Positions 46,442-59,534 are shown, counted from the first letter of the stretch. The stretch: DNA of 64,000 bases from Hirundichthys speculiger (GCA_018398805.1 JAGFBZ010000290.1:806001-870000); one strand, 5' to 3'. A program made the numbers and translations. The notes: a model not told the origin generated them from the sequence alone.

Positions 46442-48319
46442 GTTTTTGTGAATATACAATCAAGTGTTTGTGTGCTTCTCCTTATCCACACACCTTACTG
46501 GTTATACAGTATGAATGCATAAGTGTGACTCAATATTTCTGTGTGTGCGCAGAAATGAAAGACTGTTAGAGCCAAAAGTCCACTCAGCTGCCAGGATGGA
46601 AAGAAAAGAGAAAGAGGAGAAGGAAAATAATAGCTGTTCACAGTTTAAAAAAACAAACTATTCCAATAAATCTCCCCCCAGCCCCCATTTGCCGCCTCTT
46701 TTTTCTTGTTCCGAGCTGCTTTTATGGGTGAAATTAGTTCTCCCAGCCCCCTGACAGTGCAATAAAACACTCTGCCAGGTACATCCACTTATACTAGGCC
46801 TTGGAGAGAGAGAACAGAGCGGAGGGAAAGAGATGAAAAACAGAGACTGGGGGAGAAATTGGGTCATTAGGAGGGTAAAGGAAAACAAGTAAAATAAAGC
46901 CTGTAATAATTTAACAAAGAGTGGTGAAAAGAAAGAAACAAGTTAATAGGTGGGGATGGTGATGGAAAAATGAATGTGTAAAAACGTGTTATAATGCAGA
47001 AAAAGAGAGAAGGAAGAAAAAAGGGAGCATGAACTGGGAAGAAATGAAAAATAGAGGGTAGAGCAGGATGAGACAGATAGAAAAAGCTGCAGAAAGCTAA
47101 AAAAAAAAACAAAAAGAAATTACTTTTACATCTGTTGCGCAAAAATCCCTCTGGGCCGTTGCACATACAGCACTACACAGTGCATGCAAACACATGCACA
47201 GATTCATCCTTCATTGTCTATTGAGATTTTTCAAAGTAAAGACTGCATCCTGAAATACATGTAGTTGATTTTCTTTTTTACTCTCAGAGGGGAAAAAAAA
47301 GGATGTCACAAAAAAAAAAAAAAAAAAAAAAAAAACACTGGAGGTTTGTTGACAGCAGCCAGGAACAGAAGATGATGACTTGCCATGAGTGACCTCATCA
47401 GGGTCAGGGGTTGTGAACCCTGAGGAAAAACAGCAGAAATGGGAAAAAAGAAAGGAGGAATGGGGACGTTGAAGGGAACAGATACAATAAACCCTGTCTT
47501 ACATTCCAGACAAGAGATATTTAGCTTTTATATTTAGATGAATTCTAACGGTGAAATAATTTTAAAACCTTATATGTTCATAGAAAGATAATTAAAACTG
47601 AGCATCTGTACTGTTACTGATGCCTGAAAAGTTGTACTGCTCTGATAACAATAGATACTTTTGAACTGTTCTTAAAAACTATTTAGAAGCAATCGCTCTT
47701 ATTTTCTTATGTAGTAGAGGAATTTGGGACATTTGTAGCTCTTAGAACTCATAGTAATCATATTGAGAAGGTTGTCTTCACCACAGAGTAAATTGTCGGC
47801 GACTCCCTTAATAAAACAAACAACCCAAGGTCTTTTTCTTCCCAAAACAAAGAAACTAATACTTTTAAAATTCTAGAGCCCCAAATATGACAGACCTGTC
47901 TCAGAAGAACCGTGTCATAGGTATGATAATCCACGTGTGCAAAATATAGTAATCATGCAATTTATGGATAGAAATCATGAGACAGCAACTTAACTGCAGA
48001 GGGTTATTTTATGTAAGCTGGCATGTAATTATAGTATACTGTTATACTGAATATGTAGACTTTTAAGCTCTATCCATCTAAATATTTCTGACCTTAACTA
48101 TGTTTTTTTGAAATATCTAAGTCAAACATATTGTGTGTTTTTGACTCAAAACCATGGCTATGAAAGTGAAAGTGAAGTAGAAAAGTGAAAACACTGTGGA
48201 AAATGTTGGGTCAGCTGGGTTTCATGTTTGAGCCGCCTGGCAGGGAAATCAGTCGAGTAACGCAATTCCTCTTCCTTCCTGCTCCTCCTTGAAACACTGT
48301 CAAATGAGCACATTTTCAT
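46442..48319. other. no feature recognised except poly-A run
   Basis: The spacer between the two inverted hAT-like copies. An A run lies at 47310-47335, and A/G-rich sequence at 46590-47110. No gene was seen. Confidence 0.5.
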
Positions 48320-48327
48320 ATATATAT

Positions 48328-50096
48328 TAGGGCTGGGCAACAATTAAAATTTTTAATCGCGATTAATCACATGATTTCCCTGATTAATCATGATTAATCG
48401 CATTGTACACAGAAAATCAAATAATGAATTCAAAAGTAGTGTAAAAGTCACTTTTATTAAAATGTTCTGGTGCCATATGAACAACATTTGTATGACATTT
48501 GTTGTTCAAACACTTTTAACATCAGTACTTTTCAGTAACACATATTTAGTGTAAACCTCATCTTAAAAGATTTAAGGCAGCATGGTGGCTTAGTGGTTAG
48601 CACTGTTGCCTCACAGCTAGAAGGTTCCTGGTTCGAACCTCGGCAGGGGCCTTTCTGTGTGGAGTTTGCATGTTCTCCCCGTGCTTGCGTGGGTTTCCTC
48701 CGGGTACTCCGGTTTCCTCCCACAGTCCAAAAGACATGTATGTTAGGTTAAGTGATCATTCCTCTCACTTGGAATTTCTTTCACTGGCAATTAACATCCT
48801 GCCCAGGGACTACAGTTGCAAATTAGCTAATCAGCTATAAACTGGCACATTTACAGGAATGTTCATCAATGTGCATTGTCCCTGAACAAATAAACTTGAA
48901 ATAAATAAATAAAATAAATAAAAAAATGTAAAATAAAATATAGCTTGTTGCCACTGCCAGGACATTAATGTCATCCTGTTTTTTTATGAAAAATAAAAAA
49001 AAGTCTACCAACAAAGTCCTGAGCCACAATCAGAACATTAAAACAGGAAATTTCTGAGATAACAGCAGAAACTTTTAACGGGGAGTTCAACTTGGCAGTT
49101 GTTACAAATAACTTTGTTTCTGTTGAATCCTCCGTCTGGGAGAACTTTAAAATGAAAATGTCCATATAAAAGTTCTGTAACTTTATTAATCTGTGTATCA
49201 TTCCTTCTTTCCATTTTAATTTGTCAATCAAAAATCAAAAGAATTAAAAGGTGACATATTTTTTTGTTTTTTTTAATCTAACACAAAAAACTGAAAAAAA
49301 ATGCTTTTTTTTTATATTATCAATTTTAGACTTGGATCAAAAAAACAAAATGAAAAAACAGGCCACAGGACTGAATTTGTTTTTAACATTTAATTGTCCA
49401 GTATACAGGGACCCAGAAATGGCTTCGTGCGGCAGTTCAGGTAGAATGGCGGCGCTGGAATCACATACTATAATATTTGCAATATTGTGAAAATCTGAAT
49501 AAAAACTCAGCTCATATATAGATGAAGCAAAGCGCTCTCCAGCTCTGCGTCTGACATAAGTCTTTTTCTCCTCAGATCACAACGAGCACAGAATCTTCTG
49601 ATGCTCATTTCCAGCATTGCAGGACACCCAGGACAATATTTTAATCTAGAAGTAATATTTTTTAAAAATGAGGGTAGTTTTATAATCGAGGACTCGAATT
49701 TCTGTTGTCGTTACACATCTGTGCCACTAGATGGAGCCACACTGAAGTAACCAATAAGAGAAAGCACGACAGTGAACGCATGGAGCAGATCTGATGTAAC
49801 ATGGAGGAATGACGTGATCATCTTGAACAAAGGGATTTAAAAGTTTTGTTGTTTTTTTCAGACAGAATTGTTAATAATGCTACCCAAACTGTAAAGTACA
49901 CAGATTTTTACCATTCTCCATGTCCATTTTAGCTTTTCCGCATGTTTTTCCGTCAATTCTCTTCCCCGCAGCAGCCAGTACCAGACTTTTCAAAACAAAA
50001 GCACGTGAACAACATGCGTTAATGTGCGATAAAATAAATGTCGGCGTTAATAAATGAATGCGTTAACGTGATAATAATGCATTAACTTGCCCAGCC

Positions 50097-50099
<3 letters not shown>
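48328..50099 (-). mobile_element. hAT-like element copy 2 (inverted relative to copy 1)
   Basis: The left end TAGGGCTGGGCAACAATTAA and the right end, in reverse TGGGGCTGGGCAAGTTAATG, are the terminal repeats of the same family as copy 1. The 8 bases ATATATAT flank both sides (48320-48327 and 50100-50107), though within a TA tract on the right. Nearly its whole length matches copy 1 in reverse, apart from the separate insertions in each. Minus-strand codons at 48971-49231 parallel copy 1's 89-codon frame (LFVTTAKLNSPLKVSAV is identical). No transposase core is visible. Confidence 0.75.
48556..48926 (+). mobile_element. SINE-like element nested in copy 2
   Basis: The head GGCAGCATGGTGGCTTAGTG and the B box GGTTCGAACCTC (about 48632) with the GTTTGCATGTTCTCCCCGTG body match the element at 15878. 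The 3' half differs, reading GGGACTACAGTTGCAAATTA, CACATTTACAGGAATGTTC, CATTGTCCCTGAACAAATAA and then an AAAT-repeat tail. Copy 1 lacks this insert and reads straight across the site. TGTAAA at 48550-48555 and 48927-48932 is the duplicated target. The 20 bases before the tRNA-like head are also absent from copy 1 and so belong to the insert. Confidence 0.8.
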
Positions 50100-50177
<78 letters not shown>

Positions 50178-50189
50178 TATATATATATA
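50100..50189. repeat. TA microsatellite
   Basis: About 45 TA units with one AT slip near 50170, directly next to the right end of hAT-like copy 2. The left flank of that element has only about five units. Confidence 0.9.
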
Positions 50190-50440
50190 GTATATGGAAA
50201 AAAATTATTAGACCACCATTTTTTCTTCACTTTCTTGTTCATTTTAATACCTGGTACCACTAAACGTCATCATGTGACTAAAAACAGACAGAAAAGAAAA
50301 CACTGAATGCATAAAAGCAGTGTTTTTGGCAGTACAAACACCATAGCTATTAATGTAAAAACTTAAGTGATTTAGGTTATAATCAAGAAAACCATGGAAA
50401 ATGGTAAGATATCAGCTCTTAAATAAAACTCTTATGACTG
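50190..50440. mobile_element. Tc1-like transposon fragment between TA tracts
   Basis: TATATGGAAAAAAATTATTAGACCACC-type sequence at 50192-50218 is the end of a fish Tc1-like family that I recognise. The following stretches CTTGTTCATTTTAATACCTG, AACAGACAGAAAAGAAAAC and AAGAAAACCATGGAAAATGG belong to the same family's non-coding part. Their order suggests an internally deleted or rearranged copy. No transposase remains. Confidence 0.5.
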
Positions 50441-50445
50441 TATAT

Positions 50446-50509
<64 letters not shown>

Positions 50510-50523
50510 GGGTGTGTGTGTAT
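50441..50523. repeat. TA microsatellite ending in TG units
   Basis: About 34 TA units with two phase slips, followed by a short GTGTGTGTG run. It mirrors the TA tract on the other side of the Tc1-like fragment. Confidence 0.9.
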
Positions 50524-53499
50524 GTGAGTGTATAAATATATATACATACATATACACGCATATACACGTGAATTCAACTTGTAGACGTGTGACATCAGGG
50601 TTGAAAATGGGCAATGAAAGCCAAGAAATTCTTTAATATTCAAACCGAACGTTACCAAACGTTACTGATTAACATTACGCCTGACTGTCATTGGCACAAT
50701 CAATATGTTACTACGATATGGGGTTTTTTGTAGATCAACAAACTAAGTAAATAGGATCTCACATCTCACGTGACACTCCACACAACCCTGATAAGCACAC
50801 ACACACACACACACACTCACACATGCGCACTCCACATCTCCTTTCTCATACAAGAACATACTGTTAAGTTGCTCACACATATCACTCCTATGTTCTAGAA
50901 CATTCTGTTGACTGAGCAGCCTCCATCAAGTCTCTCAGCTTCTGGATTGTGAGCAGACCTCAGGGACCACCCCCAAGTAAAGCAGGATGTCCTCATGTCT
51001 GTACTCCTATATAATCACCTTGTACTTCCCCAAAAAAATGAGACTCTTGTTTTTGCTACACTGTGTGTGAGTCTTCCTCTGCAGAGCACTTGGTCTTGGA
51101 CTGGACCAAACTTGTTTTTTAAACTTCTGAAAAATATTAGTCAAGCATTGTATGTATAAGCAGCTGAATCTGGGTAACTTTATCAGCCTTTAAAAACACC
51201 AAGGAAGTGATCAGTGGTTTAGTCCAGGGACTAATGAATTTCTATTGTGAAGGAGAAATAACAGTGATTTTTGACTCAACTTCCAGCTGCCAGCTGGCTG
51301 TTATGTATCTTTACTGTCCCTGTTTATGGTGCAAATGCAGCCAGAAAAAAGCCAGTTATTTTCAGGAAAGAAAACCGATCTTTTTATTATAACTTACGTC
51401 TACATGTAATCATCTTATTTTTAAATGTCAGAGACATTGTCTTTTTAAAAACACTTACCTAAAATGGAAAAACTGTAATAAAGCCAAGGGTTTTATGGAC
51501 CCATCCCTGGATGGTTGAAAAGGCTGTCTGCAAGATCGAAATCCTGCTTGAATTACTAGAACACATCTTCATAGTTTTCTTCCTTCCACTTGCGTATCTT
51601 TAATTTTTAATTTTTTTATCCATCCGTACTCTTTTTGCAGCACTCTTACATTCCTCCTGCAAGATAAGATGTTTGTAATTCATTTCAGGAAATACTGGTA
51701 GGAGTCAACAACACTATAAACCATGTGAAAACACATTCCACACAGCTTCCTCCCTGTACCCTTTATAGGTATCTTTGGAAAAAAAAGATAAAAGCAAGAA
51801 TTCCAGGTTGATCTTTTTTTTAAATTCTTGTTATTAGTTTAATATGTGAAAGTTCTTGTTGCTGTATCAAATAAGTACGCATAATAATATTTTTAAAAGA
51901 GTACATCCTGCAACTGCTCACACAGACAGTGACTTTTGATAACTAGTGTGCGTACACAGACCTAAAGTGTCACACCCCTGCTGTCTCTTATCACCATTCT
52001 GCAGCACACTGAATCCACAGCACACTATCTCTGCCACAGTCAAACAGACAGGGACAAGTGTAATTGTGGCTTGCGGTTTGGCTGAGCATTCAAACGGAAA
52101 AGCAGCTTGTCCACATCTTTGTGTGTGTGTCAGCAAGGTCCATTTGTCTTCCAGCCTGCGCTTGTGTGCATATGTGCCGGAGCATGAGTCAGTGCGTATG
52201 TAGATTATGTCTGTCAGCCTCTGTCTGTGGTAAAGGCAGCAGTTGTGAGACAAAGACAGGGCACATGAGCAAATAAACACACACACACACAGGCCATACC
52301 ACAACTGGGTTGAGCGGACCTGGTATGGCGAGAATGCTCACGGCAGGCACCCACTGCTGCAACAAACATGAATAAGCCATTTGTATAAAGCATTTTATGA
52401 GCGTAAACACAGCATTCGCTGACTGTCATATGACTGCAAACCCATACTGGGCATCAAAACTAAATAAACACATAGGATTACACTGTAAACAAAGGAATTA
52501 TATCCCTAAGTAAGCACATAAAAACAAGCAACAGTCACACACGCTATGTCGTATTTAATCTCTGACATTAAACAAGCCAGGTGTTTGTTTTGTGTATGAT
52601 TTTTGTGGAAAAAAAAACGAAAACTCAGAGAGCACAGTGATATTGTGTGATACCATTGACTTTAGGAGAACTTTTGTAAGTGTTTGTCCAAGCGCACGTA
52701 TTGTTTGGAGGTCATTCTTCAGAATCTCTGAATGGGCGGTAAAAAAACAGGAACCCATCAGCTGAATGAAATGTGTTTGTGTGTATGTGAGGGCTGAAAA
52801 CTAAGGGATGGAAATGTGCCTAACAGACACACCACATAAACAGTATGAGTGTGTGTGGATTTCTGTAGCACATTTACTGTACAACGCAAACACTTCTGTG
52901 CAGTCTTTGTGTACACTTAATTTAAAACTGCTGAAGTGTATTATGATAACAATGTGTGCACACGGGTTACACATGTACATGTTCAGTGAATTTGACGTTT
53001 GCAGCCATCTACAACGGTTATTGAGTTAACATAAACAATCACCCTGATGGAAAGGTTTATGATAAAAACCCATTTATTTGGAAGGGTTTTTTTTTTTCTG
53101 GGTGTGTGTTTTTGCTTCCTCTCTTGAGTGTTTTCACTGGTTTAGTCAGAGGAAACCATGCAGGCTGCCAGTCCAGTTTCCAGTCACACTGAAGAGCTCA
53201 TACTACTGAGCCCTGCAGGCTTCACTGGGCTGGCATAAACAAATGGGCTGAACATTAACACCAGTCTGGTTAATATACAATGCTTTGCTTCCTTTGTGTT
53301 TTGTTTTCTACCTCCACTCACCCTCTGTCACTTAGAAAGAATATGTAAGAAAACATTTAATAAATCAGGTCTAAAAATTAGATAATTAGATAAATGATGA
53401 ACAACATAGGGAATATTACATTGTGTCAATACTCATCTGACAAAACCTAAGACAAATGAAAAAGCTGTGAGTGAAATATTAAGTTTACCCTATTTTACA
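50524..53499. other. mostly unassigned; CA run and possible LTR-like part
   Basis: A CA run lies at 50796-50816. At about 50861-51110 TATATAA (51008-51014), an A-rich poly-A-signal-like stretch CAAAAAAATGAG and a following TTGTTTTTGCTACACTGTGT resemble the U3-R-U5 order of an LTR. No clear TG...CA ends or target duplication were found, so this remains weak. The rest has no recognised feature. Confidence 0.3.
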
Positions 53500-54560
53500 A
53501 TATCCTGTAGAACCACCTTTACTTTAACTTGAAGTAATTTCTACATAGTATTATCAGTCTCTCCCACACTGTTGTGGCTCATTCTTATTTACAATGTTGG
53601 TTTAGTTTAAGTGGATGTTCACTGGTTGTAATTCCTTGATCATTTTATTTACTGGTCTACTGGGATCCCAGTCCTGTACCGTGACTCAAATATCAGCTGT
53701 TGGACTGATGACCTCACATTTGATTCAAAAATACTTTGCTGTACAGCGGAGTTCATGGTCAGCTCAACAACTGATGGGTGCTCAGGCACAAATCACCACT
53801 CCTCCACCCCCGTGCTTGACTGTGGGCCAAAAAAAAAAAAAAAAAAAAAAATTAAAATCTCTCCTCTGATCCTGTCACTGTTCCAGAAGTTGTTCCAAAT
53901 GTACAAACTAAAACTGTTCATTTTAATAAGAGGGAGCTTTCTCATAGGACACATTTCCAAAAAAAAAAAAAAGGTAATACTTGTTTAGCCTAATTTTTTT
54001 TTATTGCACTTTCATAACCTTTAATAGGGAAGATGCATTGAGGTCCGTAGAGTCTAAAATTAACCTCTTGGATTTTATACTATTTCTCTGAGCATTCCTT
54101 CATTCTGACCTTGGGGTGAACTTGAAAGTCCCATACTTGAAAGACAATCCTGAACTTCCTTGAATGTTTAACCCGTGTGGATAATGTCTCTTACTGAAGA
54201 ATGATGGATTCCAAAAACTGTTTGGGAATGGTTTTAAAACCCCTCCCAGACTGATCCTCAGCAATAATTTCCTCTCCAAGATAGCTGCTAAAAGTCTTTC
54301 CTACCTGGCATCGTGTTAACACACACCTGAATGCTCCATACCAGCAAAACTGCCAAAAGGTGGACACACCACAAGAAAAGCAGATGTTTTATAGAAGTGG
54401 ACACACCTGGCAAAATTCAGTTAATCAAGAGCATCTGATTTGCACCACCAAGCCGCTGCTTATCCTCTTAAGTTTTACGGGTAGAGGAATACTTACACAT
54501 ACAGTAAGACTTTACATACCAAGGTCAGTATGTTACAATATATAGTATGTAGCTGTGTAT
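53500..54560. mobile_element. degenerate DNA-transposon relic, family not assigned
   Basis: GTGTTAACACACACCTGAATGCTCCA, CCCAGACTGAT and GCATCTGATTTGCACCACCA (54240-54460), with TCACATTTGATTCAAAAATACTTTG (53716-53740), belong to a widespread fish repeat that I recognise but cannot name with confidence. A runs at 53828-53850 and 53959-53972 interrupt it. No intact frame and no clear ends. Confidence 0.45.
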
Positions 54561-55134
54561 CTCAATTAGACTATGATACATGATGATTAAGATTACTGAA
54601 CTGACTCAGTGTCTCTGGTGGCCCAAACACATACGCAAGCATTTATTACACCAGGTGTTTGATTACTAATCAGTAACGACATTGTCCTAATTGTCTCAAG
54701 ATGGTGGATCTCTGATATGAAGTTAGGCTAAGCTACGTATGTGTAGAATTTCTACTCATAAGTCTATTTAGATGGTTGTAAAAAGTAATAAATGTCAATA
54801 ATTATGTCATAAAAGCACTAAGGCTCGTGTACTTAAGTCAAAGACTACATAAGAGACATATGCAGTCAATGCAAGGTCCACCACTTCATTATAGCGTAAG
54901 CTTTGTGGGTTTTTGAAGCCATAAATGTTGTGAAAATGACCTGAAAAGTAAACACTTCCACCAGCTTGAGACCGTGGTACTGAGCTGTCACTCATCATGG
55001 CCCCACTATTATTACTATATTTTTTGCTAAGCAGGATTTCATCAGCAGAGGTCCAGGGTAAAATCTAGGAGGCATCAAGTGTCACAGGACTGACCACCTC
55101 CTCAGTTTTTACCCAGGTAGGAACCAGAGACCTT
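54561..55134. other. no feature recognised
   Basis: AT-rich sequence. A 63-codon minus-strand frame at 54807-54998 is unassigned. Confidence 0.4.
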
Positions 55135-55262
55135 GGTGGTGGTAATGCAGCACTTTTGTTGTTTTCCAACTGCCAATAAAATAAAAGAAGGAGATGACTA
55201 TAGAAAAAGACAAAAAAAAATGACAAGATAAATATGGAAGAAGCTGAGATGGTTACAGCGAT
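55135..55262 (+). repeat. dispersed repeat, copy 2 of 2
   Basis: Diverged partner of 15554-15700 in the same orientation. GTGGTGGTAATGCAGCACTTTT, CCAACTGCCAATAAAATAAA, AATGACAAGATAAATATGG and AAGAAGCTGAGATGGTTACA mark the match. It continues into sequence with a 72-codon minus-strand frame (55253-55471) that I cannot place. Confidence 0.5.
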
Positions 55263-57941
55263 TTCTGGTGGCGATGAATGAGACTCGAACTCAACGAGAC
55301 ATCGAGAGGCCTGAACCAGCCTATAGCATACCCAGTCAGCACAGAGTCAACATCACCTCCTATCCAGATGTTTTTCAGGGCTGCGGTGAAGCTCCAAGCC
55401 CAAGGCAGGGAACTGCCGTTGCCAGGTAGAAGATCCTGAAAATTCTTGCTGCTGGGCTGTTGGAGACACACACCATCAGTTCAGAATCCCTGAAACTACC
55501 CCAAACTCCAGAAAATGGAAACCCACTTTCTGCTTTATAGCAACTTCATATAATGTTAAACAGTTGGGATTTATCAAAATTCTCTCCACATACCTGCTAT
55601 GATAGTTGAAACAATTTTGACTTGGGTGACTACAGTGATCCTTGGGTACAGGCCTAAATGGGGAAAATATTTGCAGTTCTTAGTACTTCTGCCTCTGCTT
55701 TAGTGTATTTGTTGTAGAGCCCTGCAAAAGGATGTGCAAATAAATAAATAAATAAATACAGCAGTGACTTGAATAAATTACATGGCAAAAAATAAAAGGG
55801 CTCAAAAGAACAGATAAGTTCAAAGTGTTTCCTTTAACCGGCCACACTGGGGGATTTGTCATTTGAAACCTGAGTTTATATATTCGGTCAAATTTAACAA
55901 GTCAAAAAATGTAATCAGAATGTATTTTTCTTTTAAGCACATTACACTGAATTTGATTAACTGTAAGTGATTGACATAATACAGACCTACTCTGCAAATA
56001 GTAAGAAATGAGATGTATCCCCATAGAGATATCCCTGTGTGTATGTGTGTTGGTCTGTATTCCCACGGCAGGGCCAGTGTTTACTCTTCCTCTGGAGACA
56101 TGAGTTCTATTTAAGGGAGCGGAGCAACAAGACGGGGAAGAGACAGGTGCCAAGGAAGTCAGCGCCGAGGTCTATGAATAACAAGCTGAAGGAGAATCAG
56201 ATGATGGTGTGTTTGGAGTAGAGAGCAGCACATAGAGACCACACAACAATGAAAACAACTATTCTTTTTTGACTTTGTGAATCTTTCAGCCTGTTCAAAT
56301 AAGGAATTACTGATTAATGTCTTCTTTGCTTTTCCCTTTTGTCTCCGTGTAGCTGCACAGTCCCGTCTCTTGCCAACTTTGGATCTCTGAGGTTTCTCCC
56401 CCTTTCCTCTCTACACATTTCACACGATTGGAAAAACACCACTTCTCTTCTCTAACTACAGTAACTCATTCTGTTCTTTATGTGTTCCCGCTCTCTTGAT
56501 GCACAGCTGTGGGCTGGATCTGAGCCCTTTACTTGTTCGACACAGCAGTGAACAGAACATTTTCAGTTTGTTGTCAGTGTATTTCTCTACATGTGTGTGA
56601 ATAGTTGTGCTTATGAGTATTTAAACCACTGATTCATTGAATCTACTTTTCTACATTTCAAAGATGTCACTATTCAGGCCAAGTACAATACGTAAATCAC
56701 CCACACCTATTATTTTACACGGACGATGAATATGCCAACTCTAAATTCTTATCTTCTGGTGTCATGGTGGCTCTGAACAGAGCGTGGATGAATTGTGTTC
56801 CGGACACATGCAAAGGTGCTCGGCAGAAGTTTGTTTGCTAAATGCTACTTCTGCACCATCTTAGTTTTGTTATATATCCAGCAGAAACATGGGTCATAAA
56901 CACAAACTGTACTCACACAAGCCAACTAAAACTGTTACTCTGCATGTAGACAGTCGGGGACCTTTTCACATCTGCTACTGTCAGAACTGTGCAGGAGCTG
57001 CAGGTACTTCTTTCACAGGTGAAACTATTTACCCAAAAAAAATCACACTGCTTACTGTATAAAGAAGACATGTAACCTAATATAAAACAGTCCACTGTCA
57101 GATAACACATGCATGCACACCCACCCATGCAGGAAGATAAATCAGTCTGTGAGCAGGGCTACAGAGATTCATATTATGTGGTTACTTAGTTACAGCACAT
57201 TAATAAAACTCGTCCCAGTCACCAGTCAGAGGAGAGGAGAAACAGCTGTGTCTGCAGAAGGTCAGGATGAGGAGGAGGAGAGCTACTCCCTAATTCTCTG
57301 CAAACAAGCATGTGTGCACGTTCTATCAGATATAAGCTTTGCACAAAATATCTGCTGTCTGATTAATCATAAGTAATGACCACCCAAAACAAATAGCACA
57401 AAGAAGCACATTCAGCAGCTCCAGCAGCTAACTTATTAGTTAACCCAGCCTAACCCTTTAGCTGACCCTTGCAAAGACACTGTACTCAGATATTTTTATT
57501 TCATCCGTAGAACATGCCGTTTCCATAACTGCATAAAGCTGCTTCAGCTGGTGGTGCAGATGTTCATGGGATGAGAGACAATTTTATTTTGCAAATTTTT
57601 CATTTGTGAGCCAAATTCTCACCCACGCGGTCATACAAGGCGAGGGGGACATAGTTTAGTGAGCGAGCACATCCGTCCTCAGCCCAACTGGACCGCTGTA
57701 CCACCTGCTCATCAGTTTTCTGGGAACAGCTCATCAGCTGCCCTCGGCTGTGAGAGGGGAGTCTTCTAGCTGTTACAGACGAGTGGGGTTACAGGGGTTA
57801 ACTCTCCAACAAGAGGCCGATTTACAGCCATGGACAGGGACCATCTATCAGCACTCTGTTGCCTGTCAGCAAATGAGCCAGACAGAGCTGCCTTGGGCAA
57901 AAGTTACCATTCAGAAAAGCGAAAAGTGCTTTATACAATTA
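55263..57941. other. no feature recognised
   Basis: AT-rich DNA with AAAT units at 55738-55760. No gene or transposon end was recognised. Confidence 0.5.
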
Positions 57942-58239
57942 AAAAATAATAGACAGGACACTTTCTAGAGTATAGCAACATTATTCTTATTTTTATAGTA
58001 TTGTTTTTCCTACCTTCATCACCATTTATTTGTATAAAATTATCTGTACAAAAATAAGTATTAGTTATATATCTCTCTGCCAGAGACCTCAGGGTCAGCA
58101 CTGCTCAGATAGGGAAAAGCAGTTGTCCACTGATTGCAGGGTCAGCAGTACGGACCTCAGCCTCTCTGGTGGTCAAATTGTCCTTGGAGAAGACATTGTA
58201 CTTGCATTGACCTTTCAGTGCGTGAATGCGTGCATGATC
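57942..58239 (+). repeat. duplicated block containing a tRNA-type SINE, copy 1
   Basis: Nearly the same sequence recurs in direct orientation at 62696-62991. The right part reads GCTCAGATAGGGAAAAGCAG, TTGTCCACTGATTGCAGGGTC, then GTCCTTGGAGAAGACATTG. This is a known fish tRNA-derived SINE with an A-box-like GCTCAGATGG and a decayed B box. The left 130 bp, from TAATAGACAG to the SINE, is shared too and is not SINE sequence. To the right only this copy continues with a GTGTGAATGGGTGAATGAGA-like tail. Confidence 0.8.
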
Positions 58240-59496
58240 GAGAAAACGCACTCCATATATGGAGGCAACATTGCTATGTGCATGTTTGTGTGAATGGGTG
58301 AATGAGAAACACATTGTAAAACTCTTTGCAGCCCAAATTAAGAGGGTGCTTTGTTCACCTCCTGCACTTTTACTGCCAAAAAACTTGATTTTACAAAAGA
58401 TTTTAAAGTAAAAGAATAAAACAAACGATGCAAATTGGGATACTTGTTTCCTTTGTTTTTTTTTTTCTAATTTTTTATCAACTTAATTATGTTTGTTGGT
58501 CTCTGGAATCGTAAGGATTGTGAGTAAGGACGCTGTAATCAACATCCACAAAAGTGCTGCGATGCAATCTCACAACTCGAAAGTCTTTGCGACTGGATCG
58601 TCTGCGGGTAAGAGCGCTCTAAACAGCAACCAAGGGACACTTAAATCTGTATTAAAAAAAGTGCTTATATTTGCCACTGATTGGCAAAGATCTTCATGTA
58701 AAAAAAAAAAAAAAAAATGCTGGGATTCATGCACTCACTACTCTGATGCCAGCTGAGACGGAAAACTTCTTTTGCAAAGAGCAGTGCATGTTAATGAAGA
58801 CTTGAAAAAAATCCATATGTCTGAGGATGAGAGTAATACCAGCTGTGGAATTACAGCTAATGAATTTTTGGATTGAAAAACTTTTCCGCCTTGGCCATGG
58901 TGTTTTGCCTCCCTGAAATCAGTTGGAAGAGAAGACCAGAACCAGCTGCATCGAAAAATCAGCTCTCCATACTGTAAGTAAAAGTGCCTGGTGTGTATCT
59001 TGTCATCATGTTCTTGCAGTGTAAAATCTTACAGATTCAAACCTTTGATCTTGTTTGCTAATATCTCTTAAGTACAACCACATGCTAAATGGTAAACCCT
59101 GCGCAGAGCCTAATGCATATTAAAAAAAAAAAAAAAAGTCTGCCATGTGCAGAAGAATATGTTTGTGATTAGGTCAGTCAACGAGTCTCATGGATACATA
59201 AATAACAGGTAAAAGGATTCTGATGTCTGATTTCTGTGTTAAACTTCAGTTACACACAATTTTCTAACCTGTTTATGGGGACACGGGTTTCACTGGATTA
59301 TGTGTTTTACTTCTGGAATTTTGCTTTGCAAACTATCATAAATCTGAGAACATCAAATGTTGTGGCAGCAATGGAATAACAGAGGTAATGTGGGAAGGTG
59401 TAAAGTCTCTCAGGAACAGAAGTCAGGCCATTGAAGGAGATCTATGGAGAGTGTGTGGTTGTGTGTGCATCCATATGGTAATCTACAGCAGAGAGA
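58240..59496. other. no feature except A runs
   Basis: A runs at 58701-58717 and 59121-59136. No gene recognised. Confidence 0.5.
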
Positions 59497-59534
59497 CCCC
59501 CCCCCCCCCCCCCCCCCCCCACCCCCCCCCCCCC
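59497..59534. repeat. poly-C run with one A
   Basis: 24 C, one A, then 13 C. The length is probably uncertain in the assembly. Confidence 0.85.

Noticed and set aside
50063..50658. Three minus-strand frames with long Tyr-Ile runs
   Set aside because: Translated TA microsatellite, not protein.
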